From Galeopsis tetrahit (taxonomy: Eukaryota > Streptophyta > Magnoliopsida > Lamiales > Lamiaceae), in assembly GCA_963675135.1 (NCBI GenBank), contig OY776121.1, forward strand, positions 76,592,875 through 76,656,874: 64,000 nt of DNA, given 5' to 3'. The notes under the pieces are model-generated. The model made no database searches, had not been told where the DNA came from, and saw only the letters and a list, made by a program, of their open reading frames with translations. This document shows, piece after piece, positions 46,559-58,700 of the stretch. A program made the position numbers and the translations under genes. Position 1 is the stretch's first letter. Each line of letters starts with the position of its first letter.

Positions 46559-46912
46559 TCAAATGCATCCTCCAACTGCCCTTGAACTTGGAGACACGGG
46601 TGAAATCATTATCAAGCCATGTCGATTGGCTGATGGTGTAGTTCGTGCACGAATTCCCGCCTGATAATAGGCTCCTCCAGGCATCATAGGGTTACTACAT
46701 TTCTTCGTGGAACGAGTCGGGGCTGCCTGAGTAGGGATAGGAACGTCGTTGCCAGTAGCTTCCAAATTCAAATTGTTGTTGGCTGCTGCAGCCACAGGAT
46801 CCTATGAGGGATCATCCGTGTTAAGACTGGAACATGAGTTGTTTACTGGGATCAGGTCGACTTCGATATCGAGGAGGGGTTCCTTGGAGGCGAGGTCTGA
46901 AGGAACAATCAC
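46559..46912 (-). pseudogene. Decayed ORF fragment of unknown origin
   Basis: About 118 codons on the minus strand are open except for one TAG at about 46802-46804. The part before the stop reads VIVPSDLASKEPLLDIEVDL; the part after it reads AAAANNNLNLEATGNDVPIP. The composition is normal for protein and GC is higher than in neighbouring DNA. I do not recognise a domain. It might be a gene fragment or a piece of a retroelement gag-like region. Confidence 0.3.
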
Positions 46913-47288
46913 ATATGTAAGTATTTGCATGAAGTCATGAACGAATATTTGAATCCTTGATAATTCACTCTTAACACATTTAAACGTATATAAACTTTTT
47001 AAACTAAGTTGAAATTTAGATCATTTTAGAAGAGTCTAAACTCGTTGAGATTTCTTCCTCCCAAAATTGATTTTGTGTAAGTTATAATGCAAGAACTTTG
47101 TAGGATTAGACTCAACTTGGCAAGGTATATTAGTTGAAAATAGATAAGTAAGTTAGGTTCTATATAAATGCTTAGTACGAAGAGAAAAAAATACACAAAA
47201 TTGTGCACATACCAAAATAATAAAATATACACAATTTATGATTAAATTTGGTCCAATTGAAATACTCGAGCATGGCGTACCATAGATA
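46913..47288. other. Intergenic spacer
   Basis: AT-rich; nothing recognised. Confidence 0.45.
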
Positions 47289-48016
47289 CAAGGGCGGAGC
47301 CTCCTTATGGTAAAGGAGGGCTCCAAGCTCCAGCCCACCGTAATTTTTTGGATTTTTCTTTTATATATCTCCCGTTCTGTAATTATTTGAATATTTTTTA
47401 TTGATACGTTCCAAAATTATTTACACACTTTTATATAAAAATACCTCACAAAATTAATTTCCTTTCAACATTATTTTATTTTCAAATTTGTCACAATTTT
47501 TTTATCTACATTTTACTTCAAATCTCACCAAAATCACTACACCTACCATGAATCCATATTAGTTTTTGTTAAACTATTTGTAAAATATACACATTTAACT
47601 CTTTACATAATTTAAAATTTCAATTAAATAATTTTCAAAAAACCATAAGTTATCAACTACGTATATTTTTGAACTACCTAAAAAGTTTGTCGAAACGAAC
47701 AAGGTGCAACTATATGCTCTAATTACGAGACTGATTCACCTTGTTTTAGCACCTCTTGTTATCACTGCCACAAATGAATGAACATTTTCAACAATGAACC
47801 ATGTCAAGAGTGTTATTCGAAACAAAATGGAGAGCTATTAATTTATCAGATTATATAGTTGTCAATATTAAAAGAGAATTGTTTGAAAACTTATGAATTC
47901 AATCGAATAAAAAATTGTATGCTGCAACTTATGTAAAAGAAAATGTTACTTTTTTTTTTTTGTATTGTATTGCATTCATTTCGGCCCACCCTAAAAAAAA
48001 TCTGGTTGTACCCTTG
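47289..48016 (+). mobile_element. Decayed hAT element, TTF/ZMYM-type
   Basis: The ends CAAGGGCGGAGCC (left) and CAAGGGTACAACC (reverse complement of the right) resemble CAGGGGCGGA hAT termini. Flanks CATAGATA (47281-47288) and TATAGGTA (48017-48024) match at 6 of 8, an aged duplication. Inside, 47706-47885 encodes remnants of a hAT C-terminal dimerisation domain: LAPLVITATNE, then after a stop TFSTMNHVKSVIRNKM, then in another frame LSDYIVVNIKRELFE. This wording is that of TTF-type/ZMYM1-like plant hAT transposases. Stops and a frameshift show that it is dead; most of the coding region is missing. Confidence 0.75.
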
Positions 48017-48024
48017 TATAGGTA

Positions 48025-50331
48025 TTTGAACATATTTATTTAATATGTATAAAAAAGTGGTTGTATCTATTTTGAAATTTATAGTGAACTCTCAAGTACA
48101 ATTGTGTTAATTAATCCTAGTTTGTACTATACGAGTTACACCCTTGGTAAATATTATCGTGGGTAAGGACTTTTATAATGAAAAACATGAATATAAACTG
48201 AAAAAATACAGGATAATTACATGATTTTTTTTGTTCTTGAACATGATGATAATCAAATCCCACAACAACATTTTTTAAGATATGGAGTATAAGTTAATTA
48301 CTTCAATTAGAGACCCTTCTTCATTGACAATGATGGATGCACCGTTTTCAACATGTTTTCAATGTCTCCAAGCTAGTTGTTTTATATACTTTAAAAAGAT
48401 GTCAAAACTAACAAAAAGACAACAGCATTTTGCCAATATTGTTAGAAAAAACAAAACAAATCATGGAATCAAGTTAATTATGTAGTTTTTAATAAATTAT
48501 AAGTCAAAGCATACTTGAAGGATACGCTTCTATAAGAGAATATTGTATATGCAATATTATTCATGTAATATCCTTCTATTTAAGTAGGGGCATAAAAATT
48601 TATAGATCAAAATCTTGTCAAATGAACATTCTCATAAAAATTACATAAAAACAAATAAAAAAATAACGATTTGAACTGTGTTATTATAAGAGAAATTTAT
48701 ATTACTTGTTCTTATTGTTTTAATATATATTTATCCTTAAAATAACACATATTTAATTATATATTCGATTAAGAAAAAAACGGGAAGTTCAATATTTGAC
48801 TGGAATGGATAGTATATACTAATAGGTATTGTTTATATGGCATGTGATATTAATCTATTTGTATTTGTGATTTTAACCTCATTCCTCCTAATGCAGACAG
48901 AATCTAAAATTTATATAATCTTGTACCGGACGCACACTTTTAAGAATTTAATAATTACTAATTTGCAATAAAACATAAAGGACAATAATTTTCAACAACC
49001 GTTGAATTTTAAATTGCTATAATCATTTTGTCATCAAATGGTTCATCTACCAACTGCCAGTTTTGAATTACATCATTCTCATTTTTATTTTTTTTAATCC
49101 AACGATAAGGTTCTCATTTTCTAATTATTTCTTTTATGTTGTATTGTTGTGAATATATCAATTGCTCTTACTGGCTATTTTTTATCATATGCGTTTTCTG
49201 AAGTGTTTTGTTTATTAAGTTCGATCAAATTAAAATATGAAATAATATATATACATACTACTACTAATTACGTGATCATTTCTTACAATAATAATAATAT
49301 TAAAAAAAAAAAATGAGTAAAGTTGCTGATTTTATATAAGTACATTTTTTACATACTTTATTTATATTTTTCAGTTGGTTAGGATTTTTACATGGCTAGG
49401 CAGGGGTGGTTGGAAGCTGACCCACTGTTCTTCTGTTTGTCTACAAATTAAATAATACTCCTTATTTATAATTTAATTCCCTCCTCTATAAAATTCAATA
49501 TGCACGTACCCAGCTAATTGAATTCGGGCCAAAGACTTGGCCAAAGAAGTACCACGCTTTATTTCCATTCAAAAAACACACCGTTAGCATGATGGTGTAG
49601 ATTTGCGACTAAAAATATACTCCCTCCGTTCACTATAAGTTTCCCACTTTCATTTGGATGTCCCACTATAAGTTTCTCATTCAATTTTTGGCATATTATT
49701 TTCTCTCTTCCAATCAAATCACTCAACAAAATAATTAATGAATACAGCAAGATATATACTACTATACTTTTTAAAATAAAACCATATACAGTAGCATGCT
49801 TATAAGAGATATATGTGCATATTTAATTTGAAAGGGAATCTCGTGTATGTCGTTTTTTGAGGAGGTAATTAATTAATTAGTACGATAATGCAACAGTAGT
49901 CCACAAATCATATGAACGCATTAAATTATTAGACAAACTTGTAAAATAGGTTCTAGGCAAACATATAAAATTGGTTAAACAAAATAAATTAAATACTCTC
50001 TCCATTATGTTCCCATTTTTTATTTGTCTGTTTCATTTTTTTTAATAAAAATAATCACTTTATTTTTACTTTATAACAATTTTACAATACTTTTACTTTA
50101 TCTATTTTTTCTTAAAATATGTGTCCAAACCTAAAAAACATAGTTTTCATGGACAAAGAGTGTATTATATATCCTTTTCTCATGGAACCATCGATCATTG
50201 CGAGTGACAATACTTTTTTTAATAAAAATGACTAGCAACAATGTGCACAAGGGTTTAATTACTATTTTATGGTGTAGCAAATTAAGATTAGGTGCAAACT
50301 TTATTTTGTATTATTATTAGTTGCAAAATAG
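48025..50331. other. Intergenic region
   Basis: About 2.3 kb of AT-rich DNA. At 49620-49690 a CTCCCTCCGTTCACTATAAG motif and its near repeat CCCACTATAAGTTTCTCATT look like part of a Stowaway-like MITE with no clear second end; a similar CTCTCTCCATTATGTTCCCA occurs at 49997. No gene. Confidence 0.45.
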
Positions 50332-50336
50332 TGTAC

Positions 50337-51105
50337 TGTTATACCTAGTCAAAAAAGTCAATCTTTGACAAGTCAATCCTAGTCACCAGCTTGCGTGGCG
50401 AGGACCAGTCAACAAAGTCTTGCGACGACCAGTCAACAAGATGAAGAAAATGTAATATAAAATAATATATTTAATATAATTAAGTGCTCGCCCAAAGATG
50501 TTGGCGAGCACATGTTTAGTTACTGCTCGCCCAAAGATGTTGGCGAGCAGACATATATTCAACTAGAGAAGACAAGTGTTGAAGCCTTGGGAGAGCGCGT
50601 AAGACATGGCGACTAGGTTCTCCGGCGACCACCGCGACGTCATCTCGGCGAACAGGTTTTGTCGACGGGCAGGTTTTTCCGGACGAGCAGGTTTTCCAAC
50701 TCCTCGGCATCTCGCCGAGGACGACCACCAGAGGCGTTTTAGCATTAAATGCGCCGTCCCATCACCTTTTCGGGCAGAATGAAGGGTCCACTACGAGGGC
50801 GCCACGTGTAAAGGGCGGGCAGCCCCAAAAACCACTATATAATGCCTAAAAGAGTCATTTGTAAGATCCAAGTGATCATTCCTACAAAAACCCTCAACCC
50901 TAAGCAATAAACTCTCCCAAGCTTCTAAAGCTTTAGCTTCTCCAAGAAGCTATATCTTGTGTTCTTGTGTGTTCTTCATTAAGTTCATCACAAATCATCT
51001 ATTAATCTCGTATTAACACGTAATAAATCTCGATAATCATATATATTTGTATCTTGCTAAAGAATAGTCCACATCCGAATCATCCCAACGAAAGCGCATA
51101 CAACA
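50337..51105. mobile_element. Solo LTR
   Basis: 769 bp that starts TGTTATACCTAG and ends GCATACAACA, obeying the TG...CA rule, with a perfect 5-bp target duplication TGTAC at 50332-50336 and 51106-51110. It contains a TATA-like ACTATATAATG near 50833, followed by an AATAAA at about 50905 and a Ser/Pro-codon-like CT-rich leader, as in an LTR with U3, R and U5. GC-rich palindromic GCTCGCC/GGCGAGC repeats lie at 50488-50550 (GTGCTCGCCCAAAGATGTTG occurs almost identically twice). No internal retroelement sequence or second LTR is nearby. Orientation by the TATA and AATAAA signals would be +. Confidence 0.85.
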
Positions 51106-51110
51106 TGTAC

Positions 51111-51736
51111 ATTTCGAGTTTGTAGTGTGTATTACAATTCAAATTAAAATGTGTAGACTAACTGTATCTAGGGTAGATTGATTTTTTTTTTTTTTTACAC
51201 TAGAATGCAAATGTTATTTTATATCTAAATGTAACTTTTGTGTCCTCGGTCTCATCTTTAATAACAAAAAAGGACAGGTTCCAACTTTGTAACGAGAATT
51301 GGTTATAGTTTATATATACAAATTGTGTTTTTATATTCTTTAATTAATTAATAATTACGCATATGCATCATGAGATTAACCACGCAACACCCTCACAACG
51401 ACACTTCGATAACAAACTATAAACATTATTAATGTTAATTGACATTGTACCAACACGTAAACATTATTGCTTCAATTTTTGTGATTAATTGGTATGCATA
51501 TGCAACTCACCAATCTATTTGTTCGGTAATACGTATTCAACATTAATAATCTCTCATTCTATATCATTTAAAATGTCATGTGACAACTTTTATTTGTAAT
51601 CATATTTTTTATTGACTACAAAACTTTTATTTGTAATCATATTTTTTATTGACACTTGTAGTGAATACTCATTTTTCTTAAGTTCATATTTATGAGAGCT
51701 TCAATTATGATATAATTTCATGTCATTCACTTTAAG
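51111..51736. other. Spacer between solo LTR and Copia element
   Basis: AT-rich. A 32-bp unit starting AACTTTTATTTGTAATCATA is repeated in near-tandem at 51585-51616 and 51622-51653. No gene. Confidence 0.6.
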
Positions 51737-51741
51737 AAAAT

Positions 51742-52390
51742 TGTTACGGAATTGTATTCACTAAGCAACTCCTTACAAATGATAAATCAAGACAACTAGA
51801 AACGCAATGAATTGAAACGAATAAAGAACTCAAAGAAAAGAACACGGGATTTACGTGGTTCGATCAAATGATCTACGTCCACGGAGGATAGAAGACTCTC
51901 TTCACTAATCACAAATGAAAGTTACAGATTACAAGTATTCACTAAGCTTGATCTCTCTCTTAAACTCTCTATGTGTGTAACCCACAATCTATGCACTAGA
52001 TGGTGTATTTATAGATGTACAATGCAAGTTGTAACTGCCTCTAACAAACTAACTAACTAACAGAAATCAACTAACTCTGAAACTGGAATATCAGCACAGT
52101 AGAACTCAGCGCAGTAAAACTCAGCACAGTTGTCTCAGCAGACTAAGAACACTATATCAGCACAGTACTCTTTAGCAGACTAAGAGCAGTACTGTTCTGA
52201 CCCGACCAGCAGAGTTGATACCTAAGATCACTAAACCTTATCAGCAGAGTACTCATTACTCTACTTGTACTGAAATAACCAAATATCAGAACACTAGTTA
52301 CTGTGCTTATACTAAGCACAGTTCTGAAAATCAGCACACTACCACTTCTGATAGTAAGAACAGTTCTCCAATATTGCATTAATCTCAACA
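51742..52390 (-). repeat. 3' LTR of the young Copia element
   Basis: 649 bp; the partner of 56536-57184. Part of it (52080-52350) is dense in variants of TCAGCACAGT and CAGCAGAGTACT; on the element's strand this lies near the LTR start, that is, in U3. Confidence 0.93.
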
Positions 52391-52457
52391 ATTCTCCACC
52401 TTAATGCAAGATTGCCTTCTTCCCAGCCCTCCCCAAGGCTGTTTGTTCATTCTCTTC

Positions 52458-55400
52458 TTAATGAACATCCCATGTACTAAGGTTTACCAACTCCATGCAA
52501 TGGTTGAACTTATTGCTTGGTAATGCCTTAGTTAACATATCAGCTGCATTCTCTTCTGAAGCTACCTTCTGAACTTCAACAATGCTCTTCTCCAAAATGT
52601 CTCTAACAAAATGCAGCTTCACATCAATGTGCTTTGACCTCTCATGAAACACTTGATGTTTTGCTAGATGGATAGTGCTCTGATTATCACACAGCACAGG
52701 AACACTCTTCTGGAATATGCCAAAATCTCTCAGAATGCCCTTAAACCACATTGCTTCCTTCACAGCTTCTGTCAAGGCTATGTACTCAGCTTCTGTTGTG
52801 GATAAGGTCACCATAGATTGTAAGGCTGCTCTCCATGTTATAGCAGTGCCATACAATGTAAACACATAACCAGATAAAGACTTCCTTGTATCTATGTTTC
52901 CAGCAAAATCAGAATCCACAAATCCAATTAAAGGACTCTTGGTATCAACACACTTCTCGAACAATAATCCTAAGTCTTCTGATCCATTCAGATATCTTAG
53001 AATCCACTTCAAAGCTTCCCAATGAAACTTTCCTGGATTTCCCATGAACCTACTCACCATACTAACAGCATAGGCAAGATCTGGTCTGCTACAGACCATA
53101 GCATACATGAGACTTCCTACTCCATTTGCATAAGGAACAGTAAGCATCTACTTCTTCTCTTCATCTGTTTGAGGAGATTGCTTGACTGACAACTTGAATT
53201 GCTGACCAAATGAAGTACTAACTGGTCTGGACTGGTGCATAAGAAATCTTCTCAAGACCTTCTGAATATAACTCTTCTGGGATAGGAACAACTTGCCTGC
53301 TTTCCTATTTCTGAGAATATCCATTCCTAATATTCTCTTGGCTTCACCCAAATCCTTCATCTCGAACTTGCTACTCAGCTGCTGCTTCAGCTGGGTAATC
53401 TTTCTCATACTCTTGCTAGCTATTAACATATCATCTACATAGATCAGTAGATAGGTGCTCTCTAGATAATCTTGTTTACCAATATATACACATCCATCAT
53501 ATTTGCTTCTTAAGAAACCAATAGAAAGCATGTAGGTATCAAACTTTCTATACCATTGTCTAGGACTCTGCTTGAGCCCATACAATGATTTCTTAAGCAA
53601 GCATACCTTACTTTCAGTTTCAGGCATGATAAACCCTTCTGGTTGATGCATATATATTGTTTCAGCTAGTTCTCCATGTAAAAATGCAGTTTTAACATCT
53701 AGCTGATGTAACTCGAGATCATCTTGAGCAACCTTAGACAAAAGTAATCTTATTGAACAGTGTTTAACAACAGGAGAGAATACCTCATTGAAGTCTATGC
53801 CTTCTCTTTGTGTGAATCCTCTTGCCACCAACCTAGCCTTGAATCTGATCTGCTCTCTAGCACCACCAAATCCAACTTCAAGCTTTTTCTTGAACAGCCA
53901 CCTGCAGCTCACTAACTTCTGGTTTTTAGGCTTCTCAACAAGGATCCAGGTCTGGTTTTTCTCCAAAGATTGCAACTCTTCTGACATGGCTGCTGCCCAC
54001 TGCTCTCTTTCAGGACTGGTGATTGCTTCCCTATAGTTTCTTGGCTCATAATGCTCCACCTCTTCTGCTGTGATCAGAGCATATGACACAAGATCAACCT
54101 GGCCAAACCTAGATGGGGGGTGAATATGCCTTCTGAGCCTATCTCTTGCAAGACTATAATTTCTCAAATCAGCAGGGTTGTCCTCCATGGTATCATCTTC
54201 TGAATTATCTTCTGGTACCTGTTCTGGAACAACCTCATCTGGTGTGTTATTTCCCAGATCAGTAGGGTTGGCTACCTCCTCTGGTGCCAACTGATCTGAT
54301 GTGGGAAACTCCACCTCAGCTGAGAAACTCTCTTCTGACTCATTTACAATTCTTCCATCTAGGTCATGGGAATTTCCATTATGAGGATATCCCATTACCT
54401 TTTCATTAAAATCAACATCTCTGCTGATTATTAGTTTCTTATGACCTGGTTCAAGGCACCACAATCTATAGCCCTTGACACCTATTGGATAGCCAATGAA
54501 TATACATTTCAGAGCCCTAAGCTCAAGCTTATCCTGTCTAATATGTGCATATGCCTGACATCCAAACACTTTAAGTTTTGAATAATCAGACAACTTGCCA
54601 TACCAGATCTCATCTGGGGTTTTACCTTCTAAAGCATATGAGGGAGTTTTGTTTATCAAGTAACATGCAGTACATACAGCTTCTCCCCAAAAGCTTTTAG
54701 GTAATTTGGCATCAGCTAACATGCATCTGACCCGTTCTAGAATAGTTCTATTCATTCTCTCTGCTAATCCATTTTGTTGTGGATTAAGAGGGACAGTTCT
54801 ATGTCTAGTAATGCCCTTCTCTTTACAAAATTCATTGAATTCAGCTGATAGATACTCAAGGCCATTATCTGTCCTCAAATGTTTTAAGGACTTTCCTTTC
54901 TTGTTCTCTATCTCAAGTAGCCATTCTTTGAATTTTGTAAAGGCCTCACTCTTCTGTTTGAGAATGAACACCCAAACTTTTCTAGAATAGTCATCTATAA
55001 TTGACATGAAATACTTACCTCCACCAATGGTTTCAGTTCTTGATGGCCCCCAGACATCTGAATGAACATAATCCAGCAGCTCCTTTGTAGTGTGCTTACC
55101 CTTCTGGAATGACTTCTTCTTGGCCTTTCCAAGAATGCACTGCTCACAGAACTCCAGGCTTTTGAATGTCTTCTGGTGGAAAACCCCCTTCTTGGATAAC
55201 TCCATCAGGCCTTTCTCTCCTACATGTGCCAGCCTCTTATGCCAAAGCATAGCATCTTCAGAACTCATGGTAACATCAGCAGCACCTGTGATTGTCTCAC
55301 CAATTAAAGAATATAACCCATTAGACTTCTTCCCTTGCATCACTATTCTATCAGCTTTGGTGACAAACAAACATCCTTTTTCAGTCTTGAATTCATAACC

Positions 55401-56489
55401 CAAAGCATTTAGTGTGCCAAGAGATATAAGGTTTCTCTTCAAATCTGGAACAAATCTGACATTGGTCAGGATCACATGTTTATCATTAAACATCTTCACC
55501 CTCACAGTGCCAATCCCTCTCACATTGCAGCTTTCATCATTACCCAACAGAACTGATCCAACATTCATCATTTCCAGGTTTTGAAACCAAGATTTGGTAG
55601 GACACATGTGAAATGAACATCCAGAATCCAACACCCATTCATTAACAAGCTTGCTATCTGTTATGCTCATAACCTCAGCACTATCATATCCTTCTCCTTC
55701 TGCTACATCAGCCTTGGCAGGATCAGTAGTCTTCTTATGCTCAGGACAATCTTTTATGAAATGTCCTTCCTTATGGCATTTGTAGCAAGCTCTGTCCTTG
55801 GCTACAAATCCAATCTTCTTCTGAGCTGGCTTGACATGGAACTTCTTGCCTTGCCCTTTCTTCTTGTCATTCTTAAGTTTGATGTTAAGACCCTCAGCTT
55901 GGTTCTTGGTCTTCTTGGTTGAGTTTGCTACATGTAAACTCTTAGTTTTCAGAATGGACAAGACTTCTTTGAATTTTGCCTTACCCTCCTTGGTAATCAG
56001 CAAAGCATCTTTGAAGCTATCATATGAAGGTGGTAAGGACTCCAAAAGTAGAAAAAACTTCTTGTGATTATCTAAAGTAACTCCAACATTTTCAAGATCA
56101 TCAACAGCTTGCATGAACTCTATTAACTGCTCATCAAGGGTCTTATCATCTGTCATCTTGAAATTGTTGAGCTTCCTCTCCATAAACATCTGGTTTGACA
56201 AAGATTGTGTCAAATACAGATCATCAAGGGTCTCAAATACAGCAGCAACATCCTTCTCCTTCATAACTTCCCTGAACACATTGTCTCCCAAACTTAGAAC
56301 AACAATGTTGTAAGCTTTTTCCATAAGCTCCTCCTTCTTGACCTTATCTGCTTCAGATGCAGCAGGATCAAGAGGAGTGAGGGCCTCTTTCAGCCCATGG
56401 TGTGACAGCAGAGCCTTCATCTTGGCTTTCCATAAGCCAAAATCTGTCTTACCATTGAATTTCTCTATCTCCAACTTCACAGAGCCCAT
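52458..56489 (-). pseudogene. Copia gag-pol with one in-frame stop
   Basis: Start ATG at 56489 (MGSVKLEIEKFNG); one register of 1344 codons to the final stop at 52458, with one internal TAG at 53150-53148. Gag (1 to about 230) is followed by a CCHC zinc knuckle CYKCHKEGHFIKDC (about 234-247), protease WVLDSGCSFHM (about 283-293), the GAG-pre-integrase LWHKRLAH..CEQCILGK, integrase acidic residues in HSDVWG, RTDNGLEY and NGLAERMNRT, reverse transcriptase with LDVKTAFLHG and YVDD, and, after the stop, RNase H with SDFAGNIDTRKS and STTEAEYIALTE, then DMLTKALP. The stop falls between RT and RNase H, so a truncated product without RNase H is the best it could make. Everything else appears intact. 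Confidence 0.92.
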
Positions 56490-56535
56490 TTCTGATTCTT
56501 GACTTTATCTTCGACTTCCCACAGACGGCGCCAAT

Positions 56536-57184
56536 TGTTACGGAATTGTATTCACTAAGCAACTCCTTACAAATGATAAATCAAGACAACTGGAAACGCA
56601 ATGAATTGAAACGAATAAAGAACTCAAAGAAAAGAACACGGGATTTACGTGGTTCGATCAAATGATTTACGTCCACGGAGGATAGAAGACTCTCTTCACT
56701 AATCACAAATGAAAGTTACAGATTACAAGTATTCACTAAGCTTGATCTCTCTCTTAAACTCTCTATGTGTGTAACCCACAATCTATGCACTAGATGGTGT
56801 ATTTATAGATGTACAATGCAAGTTGTAACTGCCTCTAACAAACTAACTAATTAACAGAAATCAACTAACTCTGAAACTGGAATATCAGCACAGTAGAACT
56901 CAGCGCAGTAAAACTCAGCACAGTTGTCTCAGCAGACTAAGAACACTATATCAGCACAGTACTCTTTAGCAGACTAAGAGCAGTACTGTTCTGACCCGAC
57001 CAGCAGAGTTGATACCTAAGATCACTAAACCTTATCAGCAGAGTACTCATTACTCTACTTGTACTGAAATAACCAAATATCAGAACACTAGTTACTGTGC
57101 TTATACTAAGCACAATTCTGAAAATCAGCACACTACCACTTCTGATAGTAAGAACAGTTCTCCAATATTGCATTAATCTCAACA
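56536..57184 (-). repeat. 5' LTR of the young Copia element
   Basis: 649 bp, about 99.4% identical by eye to 51742-52390; the differences noticed are single-base changes at four places. It carries the same U3 motif array at about 56880-57145. Confidence 0.93.
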
Positions 57185-57189
57185 AAAAT

Positions 57190-58691
57190 AAATAAAAATT
57201 CATATTTATGGGATTTTAGTTATGATCTGGTTTCATGTTATTCTATATGCTTTTATGCATGTGTAAGCACAAATGAAGCTAATCTTAGATATTGAAGAAG
57301 TTTCTTTTGGGGGAGTAATATTAGTTGGTTCGTAACACTGCAGTTTGAATATTCAATCGTTTAACCCTTAATGAAAATTTTGAATTTCAGTATTTTATAG
57401 GAGTATTAAGGTTTGACTTTCCATTCCTGCCAAAATTTTGAATAAAAATAGGTATGCATAAAATGATTAAATTATCCTTATAAAATATGCATAAAATCAG
57501 TGTTACACTCCTAAAATTTTTATATAAAGGTTTAATTTACGATTATATGAACATAACAAATTGAAGAACATACAATTGCAATTTTAATTGAACACATCTT
57601 AAAGTGTGTTTAGAGGATTTTAAAGTGTAAATAGTGACACACCTTGTATTATTTACCACATGTTTCATCAATATCTTCCGCTGGTGTATGATGTGAGGAG
57701 GGTTTGGGTGTGTTTATTTGATTGGTATAATTTTGCTATCATCAGTATGATATTGAAATTAAAAAGAATATCTATTCGTTCAATAGTCATAATCTTTTAA
57801 AAAAAAAGGGGGGGGGGGGGGGGGGGGGAATTGTGTGTACGTGTGTGTTTATTAATATATCATTATCCATCAATAGTACTAATTAATGTGATTTGCGACT
57901 TTAAAAAAAAAACGGTGCCGAATGTATCGTGCCGTATATAAATTCTCCTAAATCGTCATTTTGGGGACCATAGTGGCAAAATACTACTTTTTCTAATTTA
58001 ATTTGTTTTCTAAGGAAATATTTGATTAAACTAGCGTACAACTTTTTCTTTTCTTTTATTTTAATTTGAGGGTGCGATTGTACTCTAAATTAAAATTACA
58101 TATACATCCACCACCAATATAAGGCTCATCATGTTGGATCCGGTCAACCCAAGATATTGAAGTAAATAGTAATGTAATCTTTATATACAAAAGGAGATAG
58201 GCTTCTTCTACTTTCGTTATACGTGCATTTGAAATCCTTCTTCTTTCATCACATGTCCTTACAAGTATTAGGAGATGGGAGAGGTCTCACCATTTCTTTA
58301 TTTTCATTTCTAACTTCTAACTGTGGAGTTTTCAATTTTACTTTAAAAAAGGAATAGAAGTTCTACTTCAAGTCTTCAACTGGTCATAACTTATTTCATA
58401 TGATATTTTTTAAAATTTATCGACTTTTCTCGATTTTTTTTCGATATTTTCCGATATTCTTTTGATATTTTATCGATATTAGTCTCGATATTGTTATTGT
58501 ATATCAATTTTTATCGATATTTTCGATTTTTTTTACCAATATCGTGAAAATATCGTTTCTTCCCAATATCGATATTAATTTCCCCGGATATTTTCATCCA
58601 TGGTCATAAGAAACTACTGGGCCTTATTTCAAAGGGGATTTCCTTGTCGCTAGTGGGTTAATTGAAACTATAAATATTGGGCTGATTGGAG
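57190..58691. other. Intergenic region with a long G tract
   Basis: AT-rich and without a gene. A pure run of about 21 G (57808-57828) follows about 9 A. Near 58410-58570, CGATATTTT and TATCGAT motifs recur many times. Confidence 0.6.
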
Positions 58692-58700
58692 TTGAGTTTT

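Larger units (their letters stand above)
51742..57184 (-). mobile_element. Copia LTR retrotransposon, young and nearly intact
   Basis: Two 649-bp LTRs (51742-52390 and 56536-57184) begin TG and end CA, with a perfect 5-bp target duplication AAAAT (51737-51741 and 57185-57189). By eye the LTRs differ at about 4 of 649 positions, so the insertion is recent. On the minus strand, ATTGGCGCCGTCTGTGGG follows the 5' LTR (56535 downward); TGGCGCC is a tRNA-complementary primer site of a type other than initiator Met. AAGGTGGAGAAT precedes the 3' LTR as polypurine tract. The gag-pol frame (56489-52458) has a single stop. Domain order and CCHC knuckle resemble Tnt1-type (Tork) Copia elements; this lineage call is inference. 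Confidence 0.95.

Noticed and set aside
51683..57240. Similarity between the 45 bp left of the young Copia element (51683-51730) and the bases just right of it (57194-57240) as a long target duplication
   Set aside because: The match is imperfect (roughly 80%) and the LTR borders already have a perfect 5-bp duplication; more likely an older tandem repeat at the insertion site.
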